Made by a program: the position numbers and the translations under genes. A model generated the notes under the pieces. That model made no database searches, was not told where the DNA came from, and saw only the letters and a list, made by a program, of their open reading frames with translations. From Acanthamoeba castellanii str. Neff (Eukaryota > Discosea > Longamoebia > Acanthamoebidae), in contig NW_004457586.1 in the NCBI RefSeq assembly GCF_000313135.1, positions 230,267-294,266 on the forward strand: 64,000 bases of DNA. The letters run 5' to 3'. Each line of letters opens with the position of its first letter. The stretch's first letter is position 1. Positions 58,185-64,000 of the stretch are shown here, piece by piece.

Positions 58185-60140
58185 CTAGCAGGCGTCGTTG
58201 GGGAGGATGGCCGACGGGCCGGCGCCGTTCTTCCACATGCCCCACTTGCTGTTCCAGCAGTTGAGGAAGTTCGACCACGCGGTCTGCGTCTGGTGAGCGC
58301 CCGCGAGCGGGTAGGGATCCGGGTTGATGGTGGAGCTGCTCGACGCGACGATGGCGAACTGACCGGAGGCCTGCACTCGGCCGAGATACCACGACTTGAC
58401 GGTGTGCTGGTTCGTGGCCGACACGGTCACCTGGCCCATGGGCGAGCTCACCGAGACGGTGGGGAGCGCCGCCTTGACGTCCGCATGGACGAAGCTGTTG
58501 GCCTTCTTGACGGCGGCAGCCCACAGGTGAACGCCAGTGTAGGCGGCAGCCATCGGGTCACCTGTGCGGTCCACATACACGCGCCACCGGTGAGCCACTG
58601 GGCCGGCGTAAGTTACACACTACGTGGTACGGGCGCGCACCGATCACGGAAGCCTGGCCGTAGGTGTTCTTGAACTCGGTCACGAAGGCGTTGTTGGCAG
58701 CGCTCGTCTCGCTCTGGAAGTAGTTCCTACAGAGCGGACAGGCGGAGATGGCGTGAGCCACGACACACGACACGCACTCGGCCTGGTAGAGCAGAAAACG
58801 TACCACGAGGCGTAGGAACCGGCCATCGACACGCCGCTGGCCATGATCTGCACGACCTCCGGCTCGGCCACGCTGAACGAGATGACGGCACCGCTGACGG
58901 CCGAGGTCGAGAGGGCGTTGAAGAGCAGCATGTTGGTGTCGCCTGCCCAAGTTCCACACTTCCGTCAACACTCGCGCTGAATTCTGCACCAGACAAACAA
59001 AAGGAGTAGGTAGAAAGAAGCTGTACCGTTGACGGTGTTGAGGATGACATCGGGGGCAAAGGTCTTGATGTTGGCCACGGCGGCGTTGACGCGGCTGGGG
59101 TCCTCCTCGCCGAGGATGAGGTATTGCTGGACATGACGCACACACAAGACGCACCGCGTGTGAACATCAATTCGGCCCAAACGGGAGAGATAATGAGCGA
59201 AGCAGCAGCAGCACGCACCTCGTTGATGGTGACTCCGCTCATCGTGGAGAGGGCATCCTTGACGATGGCGTTGGCCGTGCGAGGGAAGATGTAGTCCGAA
59301 CCAATCAGCGCGAACTTCCTGCAAAGCAGCGAGAGCCACGTGAGCAGTCAACAAACGAGCCACTCGCAGCCGCTCTGTCGGGCTGGTCCCTTACCTGAAG
59401 CCCTGCTGGTAGGCCCACTGCACGGCGGGCAGGATCTGCTGGTTGGGAGCAGCGCCTGATCGCGTTACGTTGGGAGTGCCGTTAGCACGCCGAACGCCAG
59501 TCGGGGACTACTGCACGTCGAAGTGCCGCCGTGGGGGGGGGAGGGGTGAAGACGCACCGGTGTAGACGACGTTGGGGTGGGACTCTACGCCCTCGTACTG
59601 CACCGGGTAGAAGAGCAGACCGTTGTTGGAGGCGAGGGCCGGGAGGACGGCCTTCCTGCTGCCACTGGTCCAGCAGCCGAACACGACGTCGACCTTGTCC
59701 TGGGTGAGCATGCGCTGCATCTCGGAGGCGAAGATCTTTTCGTCGGAGAAGCCGTCGCGTAGGACCACCTTCAGGTGATGTCCGAGGAGGCCACCGGCCG
59801 CGTTGATCTCGTCGATGGCGAGAAGGGTGGCGTCCACCACGTGCCTCTCGTCAACGGCAAGCGGACCCGAGAGCGAGTGGAGGATGCCCACCTCCTTGAA
59901 CGACTTCACAGTAATATCACCCTCATCAAAGACTCCCCAACCAATGATGAAACCTGTACAGACCCACCAATCCCATCAGATTTATGATAGAATGATCGAT
60001 TGAACAGAGACCCTATGAGATTAGGAGAGAACCGTACCGACGATGACGCCCACGACGAGGGCGACGACGCTCGCGACGATGAGGACGGTCCTGGCGTTGT
60101 CCTTGATGGGGCCACCGAGGAGAGGCTGAGTCTCGAGCAT
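58185..60140 (-). CDS. Membrane-anchored UrtA/FmdD-like solute-binding protein
   Basis: Eukaryotic relative of the bacterial urea/short-amide ABC transporter binding protein (type I periplasmic-binding fold). ATG 60140 gives [18 protein letters not shown] then [17 protein letters not shown] continued over an intron to FIIGWG, a signal anchor. The binding domain follows: [117 protein letters not shown]. The family's ligand residues in GCWTS and YPVQYEG are retained. The C-terminus ends [18 protein letters not shown] and PNDAC, stop 58187-58185. No permease or ATPase gene is nearby. About nine introns. Likely an extracytoplasmic receptor for a small amide. Confidence 0.9.
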
Positions 60141-60424
60141 GATGCGGGGAGCGGCAGTTGTGGGGTGGGTGTCGGTACGCACAAGAACACAAAAAGAAAA
60201 GTTCTTGCAGACCAAGAACAAGAAGAAGTTCTTCTCGGCCGCCTGTGGAAGTTGCAGCCGACCAGGAACACTTTGGTTCTCCTTTCTTGCTTTGCCCGAG
60301 CAGCGTGGCGTGCAACCTGAATCGGGAAGTGCCACAAAAGTCTGAATAATGAAACAAATAAAAAGGAATAAAATTGATTTTGCATTGTTTTGACAAATCA
60401 ACTAGTTTTGCGCTTGGACATAGC
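60141..60424. promoter_or_regulatory. Divergent promoter region (UrtA-like / small coiled-coil gene)
   Basis: 284 bases between opposite start codons. An A-rich stretch lies at 60185-60235 and an AT-rich part at 60345-60400, either of which could position transcription starts. Confidence 0.4.
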
Positions 60425-61100
60425 ATGATGCTGCGCGCGAGGGTGGGGAGCGGCAACGTTGGGGGCCTACCTTGGGGGCTGGCCAGGGCAGAGTGCAGAG
60501 CAGGACGGCTCGCGTCGCCCTTGTTGTGCAGCGCACGGGGCGGGCAACACAGCGGGCTGCGGGCTCTCACCACGTCCAAGGAGGGTATGCACACTTGCCT
60601 GCCTGTCTGGCAAAGCCACAGCCATCAGTTGATCGAATATGTTGAGATTCGAAAAATCTCTTTTGGGCGGGGGGCAAGCACAATGATTTTACCCATACGT
60701 GCGCACTCGTCCAGAACGTGACAGCTTCCTGGCCCTGGCGCGAGCAGAGGAAGAGGCAGAGGAAGCGGAGGCAGAAAGGGCGGCCGAGCAGATGAAGAAG
60801 GCGCGAAGGCCACCAAAGCTCAACGCCAAGGAGTGGGATGGCGAGGGCGTGTCGCGCAAGATCGTGGAGAAGCTGCGTAAGGAGGGGCGCGGTGGCGACG
60901 ACACGGACCGCTACGAGCGCATGGCCCGCGCCCAGGAGTACAAGCTCAAGCGTCAGATGGACAAGCAACAGCAGGACGAGCGGGATCGGGTGGCGCGCAT
61001 CGAGAGGCAGCTGCAGGCGGAGCGCGAGCGAAGGGAGGCCGAAGAGAAGCAGAAAGAAGAGGACAAGAAGAAGGGCTGGTTCTCCCTCTTCACTAAATAA
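60425..61100 (+). CDS. Small coiled-coil protein, possibly mitochondrial
   Basis: ATG 60425 (a second Met follows at once). The N-terminus MLRARVGSGNVGGLPWGLAR lacks acidic residues and is rich in Arg, Gly, Ala and Ser, fitting a mitochondrial presequence. One intron (from 60583) joins TTSKE to ERDSFLALARAEEE in frame. The rest is a charged helix (EAERAAEQMKKARRPPKLN, RQMDKQQQDERDRVARIE) ending KKKGWFSLFTK, TAA 61100. An AATAAA overlaps the stop codon at 61096-61101. I do not recognise a family. Confidence 0.75.
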
Positions 61101-61260
61101 ATGAACCAACTTTTTATTCTCTTTTATTGTTTTCTTTTACGGTTGGAATTTTTATTTGTTTATTTTTATATTTTATCTGCTGGGATACCAACAAAACTGG
61201 TGCGGGTAGCAACCACCTCAAAAGAACCAAGCATCAAGCACACGATCAAGTTACAAAGAG

Positions 61261-62212
61261 ATGGCGGACGCAGAGGAGAAGAAGACGCTGGCCGAACTGG
61301 AGACGGAGGTGGATGAGGAGGGAGATGGAAAGGCGCTTGTGCGGGCCACGAGCACCATCTTCGGCGGCCGCACCGAGGCGCGTGCCACCAAGAAGTTCCT
61401 GAGCAGCAAGAAGCGAGTCGAGTTCTACGTGTGGGCGCGTGATCTCCCCTACGCCCCTGGCTCCACCATCCCCATCCAGGGTACCTTTTCTCCCACCAAT
61501 CTTTTGCTACCTCGCCGGCGGCGCCGTCTCAATCGATCTTTTTCGAAATGTCTCATCTTTGTGTAGTTTCGATTAAGAACACATCGGAGAAGCAGGTCCG
61601 ATCGATCATGGTACGCTTTTCGCCTCGCCCGTTACATTAGGAATCGAGATCAGATGTTGATGCGTTTGTGGTGTAAACAGGCGACGCTGCAAACCAAGGA
61701 AGGCGTGGCCGAGAAGGGCAAGAAGCTCGAGCCGCTCCAGACCGGCAAGAAAGAGGAATGGTTCCAGGGCTCCCGGTACGGCCAGTCCGCCTCAAAGCGT
61801 GACACTCGCGCTTGCTCACACCTCTGATGCCTTCTCTCTCTCTCTCTTGCGCGCAGGTTCCCGCTCGATGGCTACACCGACTACGACGGCAGCGTACGCA
61901 CAACACACCGCCCTGCCGTGTGCACGAGACCAATGCACGGAAATGTGGTGGAGTGGCTCACGTGGTGGTTTTCATCGTGATGCAGGTCACCTACCAACTG
62001 CCCCGCACCCTGCCCAGCTCCTCCGAGTCCATCACGCACGAGATCCTCTTCCAGTTCGACGTCAAGGGTGCGTTGTTGTGTTTGCGTTGATGACATCGTG
62101 GCCCTCTCACTCACTCCTCAAGCCAACGCTAAATCGGGCTACATCCGATTCAGGCTTCACCGGCTGGACGAAGGTGTTCGCTCCCCTGGTCATCACCGTC
62201 AAGAAGATCTGA
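61261..62212 (+). CDS. Arrestin-like beta-sandwich protein
   Basis: Six or so small exons from ATG 61261 to TGA 62212 give a protein of about 180 residues. After an acidic, charged N-terminus (ADAEEKKTLAELETEVDEEG) comes a strand-rich block: RVEFYVWARDLPYAPGSTIP, then QVSIKNTSEKQVRSIMATL, EEWFQGSRFPLDGYTDYDG, VTYQLPRTLPSSSESITHE and FQFDVK. PGSTI followed by IxNTSxKxV and a strand pair reading PxTLPSS is the pattern of arrestin-fold domains. The length fits half an arrestin. Such proteins act as cytosolic adaptors in trafficking. The family call is moderate. Confidence 0.6.
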
Positions 62213-62613
62213 TCTGTGTTTGTTACTGCTTGCTGGCCTGGTGAGGGCACTTTGTGGTACTTTGCTAATTACACACCACATCATCACCATCATCGTTGTT
62301 CGAGTTTGGCGTCGTCTCCCGCGTCAAAGACACTTTCCGCCGTTGTGGGCGGGACCCGAATCGTTCACGCTCGAATCCCGGCGAAGGCCAGCGGGAGTGA
62401 AGTGGGTTGACGTCCGGAGAAGGGGAGATGCGGAGGAGGAGAGCAGTTTGAGTCAGTCCTCCCCTGGTGTGGCAGCTGCCTCGCCAAGCAAGCCAACCAC
62501 CACTACTGCCACCACTTGCTCTGCTCTTCGCATCAGATACCTACCAACCACCACCGGTTCCCTTCATCCATCAACCGAGAAGGGACCTTTCAAGTAACAA
62601 CAACAACGACGAC
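62213..62613 (+). other. Intergenic region and leader of the LRAT gene
   Basis: 401 bases without conserved coding sequence. The last 20 bases before the ATG are CAAGTAACAACAACAACGAC, a CAA-type leader as at Rap1. Confidence 0.4.
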
Positions 62614-63358
62614 GATGGGCGCAGGACAGTCGGTAGCGGTGGTGTCGGCCGATGAGGGCGGAGCCAAGCTGCAGGCGGGAGATCACATCAAGGTCAAGCG
62701 GTGGGGCTACTCCCACCACGGCCTCTACGTTGGTACCTACAAGCCCCTCCCCAACCCCTCCTGCTCCGCGCACTCACCTCGTGCCCTGGGTGGTGTTGGG
62801 GTCGATTGGGTCTGCAGGCGAGGACGAGGTGGTCCACTTCGCGGGCAGCCCGACCGAGCCGTGGCGCAACGCCCGGGTCAAGCGTGAGTCAATGGGCGCC
62901 TTCCTCGCCGGCGCCACCCAGTTCGAGATCCTGCTCTACGCCGACATCACCCCTCGGTAATCCGTCACACTCCCCCGCATGGAGGTGGTCCATTTCTTGG
63001 TCTTCTTGTTGAGGTCTCATCGGGAGGGTTGAACAGGGAGCGGCGGAAGGCGGTGAAGCGAGCGCTGCACGTGTGGCGGCACGAGGCCCACGACACCTAC
63101 AACCTCTTCTTCAACAACTGCGAGCACTTTGCCACCTTCTGCGTTCTCGGTACTACTACTTTCGGTTTCTCTCCTCCTCTCGACTCTCGCCACTCATCAA
63201 TTGGCGTATGTCCAGGCGAGGGCAAGAGCGAGCAGGTGCAGAGCCCGATCACGGCGCTCACCACGGTGGTGGCTGCCGGCATCGCCACCCAGGAAGTCCT
63301 TCGGCACATGGTCTCGATGCCCTCCGCCCCAGCAGCTGGCCAGCTCACCGACGCCTGA
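62614..63358 (+). CDS. LRAT-domain (NlpC/P60-like) protein
   Basis: Thiol acyltransferase/phospholipase-like fold. From ATG 62614 the protein starts MGAGQSVAV, a good N-myristoylation motif. Exon 1 (to 62732) carries GDHIKVKRWGYSHHGLYV with the catalytic His. Exon 2 (from 62818) has GEDEVVHFAGSP. A later exon holds YNLFFNNCEHFATFC with the catalytic Cys in the NCEHF motif. These are the marks of the LRAT/HRASLS family, which moves acyl chains between phospholipids and amines. The C-terminal exon has a weakly hydrophobic stretch (ITALTTVVAAGIATQEVL) that may be a membrane contact. The stop is TGA 63358. Confidence 0.88.
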
Positions 63359-63466
63359 GCCCCCCCCCCAAATCGCCCTCAATCAAGTGTACATACAAAC
63401 AAAGACCACTGGTATAACGCTAATGTTATTCATGTTGAAGGAGGTGTGAGTGGCTTTGTAGGAGGA

Positions 63467-64000
63467 TCAAGAGGTGGTGACGGGGAGCACGTAGGAGCCC
63501 GGGAAGTAGCCGGTCTGGCCGTTGGGCAGCTTGCCGAGCCACCAGCCGTCGTCGCCCTTATCCACGAGCGTGATCACGGCGAACCGCGCGAAGTGGAGTA
63601 CGCCCTCGCGCTGGTCGTCCAGGTAGTCGTACTGAGCCACGTACAGCGGCTCGACCGGCGCCGTCGGGGGCGGCACCATCGGCAGCGGCCGCTCCGGCGC
63701 CGGGCGCGACGGCGGTCGCATCGTCGTCAGCCTCCTCGGCGAACTGGCCTTGGGTTGCTGCTGCTGCTGCGGGGCTGGCACCGCGGCCGGTGGCGCTGTG
63801 GCGTGGGTGTCCGTGAGCAGAAGCGGGCGGTGGGCGTGGCTCAGCGGCCCGGAGTCGGTGAGCGAGAAGAGGGGCACGGCGGCGCGCACGGCCTCCTCGA
63901 ACACCCCGCGCACGTTGAGGTCGGCAGCGGCCGAGCACTCAGCGTAGTGCCACAGCCTGAGCTTCTGGCGCCACTCCTCGCCCCGCTCTGCCGAGATGCA
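63467..64000 (-). CDS. 3' part of a Rho-type GTPase fused to an SH3 domain (cut by window edge)
   Basis: The frame enters from the right edge and ends at TGA 63469-63467. The first visible part, RLWHYAECSAAADLNVRGVF then EEAVRAAV, is the last strand and helix of a Rho-family GTPase (the ECSA guanine-contact motif and the VFxEAxRA helix). Instead of a CaaX box it continues through a Pro/Gln/Ala linker of about 90 residues into an SH3 domain: YVAQYDYLDDQREGVLHFAR, ITLVDKGDDGWWLGKLP, GYFPGSYVLPV. The ALYDY-like start, the WW pair and the PGSYV end are all present. Fusion within one uninterrupted frame is directly visible. The upstream GTPase motifs lie outside the window. Confidence 0.85.
   Translation of the reverse strand, partial: CISAERGEEWRQKLRLWHYAECSAAADLNVRGVFEEAVRAAVPLFSLTDSGPLSHAHRPLLLTDTHATAPPAAVPAPQQQQQPKASSPRRLTTMRPPSRPAPERPLPMVPPPTAPVEPLYVAQYDYLDDQREGVLHFARFAVITLVDKGDDGWWLGKLPNGQTGYFPGSYVLPVTTS

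Noticed and set aside
1..64000. Bacterial operons, ribosome-binding sites, CRISPR arrays, prophage or transposase genes
   Set aside because: Genes are intron-rich, and no spaced direct-repeat array, integrase or transposase motif was seen on either strand.
1..64000. tRNA or rRNA genes
   Set aside because: I saw no cloverleaf with a matching A and B box or rRNA core sequence by eye. A covariance search could still find one.

Overview
This is nuclear DNA of a protist and looks like a free-living amoeba of the Acanthamoeba castellanii type. The signs are GC-rich exons, many short GT-AG introns (mostly about 50-130 nt, often with runs of C), tightly packed genes on both strands, and amoebozoan families: Rap1, ankyrin-TKL kinases, EF-like/SH2 proteins. 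The species is inferred from style and gene content. I support 29 protein-coding genes, two of them cut by the window ends. I see no rRNA, tRNA, transposon or CRISPR array.

Layout. 0-8.4 kb: a 5' fragment at the left edge, an F-box/ankyrin gene (minus), and head to head with it an ankyrin/TKL protein kinase (plus). 8.7-16.3 kb: an Arg/Glu-rich protein, a coiled-coil protein with two CPF motifs, complex I subunit NDUFS6, a single-LIM protein, and a soluble (SthA-type) transhydrogenase. 16.4-26.5 kb: a long coiled-coil protein, a ubiquitin-like/beta-rich protein, Rap1, a small P-loop kinase, and a Zn2Cys6-PAS regulator. 26.6-33 kb: the GPI-transamidase subunit GAA1 and an MKP1-like dual-specificity phosphatase with gelsolin-like segments. 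33.5-43.2 kb: a very large orphan protein, a COPI-associated/TVP15-like membrane protein, and a C2-ankyrin-calpain-III-like protein. 43.4-51.6 kb: a tail-anchored protein, an ADCK1-like UbiB kinase, a NOL8-like RRM protein, and a beta-carbonic anhydrase. 51.8-60.2 kb (all minus): serine palmitoyltransferase subunit 2, an SH2 protein, and a membrane-anchored UrtA-like solute-binding protein. 60.4-64 kb: a small coiled-coil protein, an arrestin-like protein, an LRAT-domain protein, and the 3' end of a Rho-type GTPase fused to an SH3 domain.

The genes do not form one pathway. Recurrent themes are signalling (two ankyrin-repeat regulators, Rap1, phosphatase, SH2, Rho-SH3), membrane lipid and GPI metabolism (SPT2, GAA1, TVP15-like, LRAT), and mitochondrial or redox function (NDUFS6, transhydrogenase, ADCK1). 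Two genes, the transhydrogenase and the UrtA-like protein, belong to families best known from bacteria and carry introns here, which suggests old transfer followed by domestication. Spans given for multi-exon genes run from start codon to stop codon with introns included. Splice sites were chosen by frame and GT-AG rules and have not been tested with transcripts.
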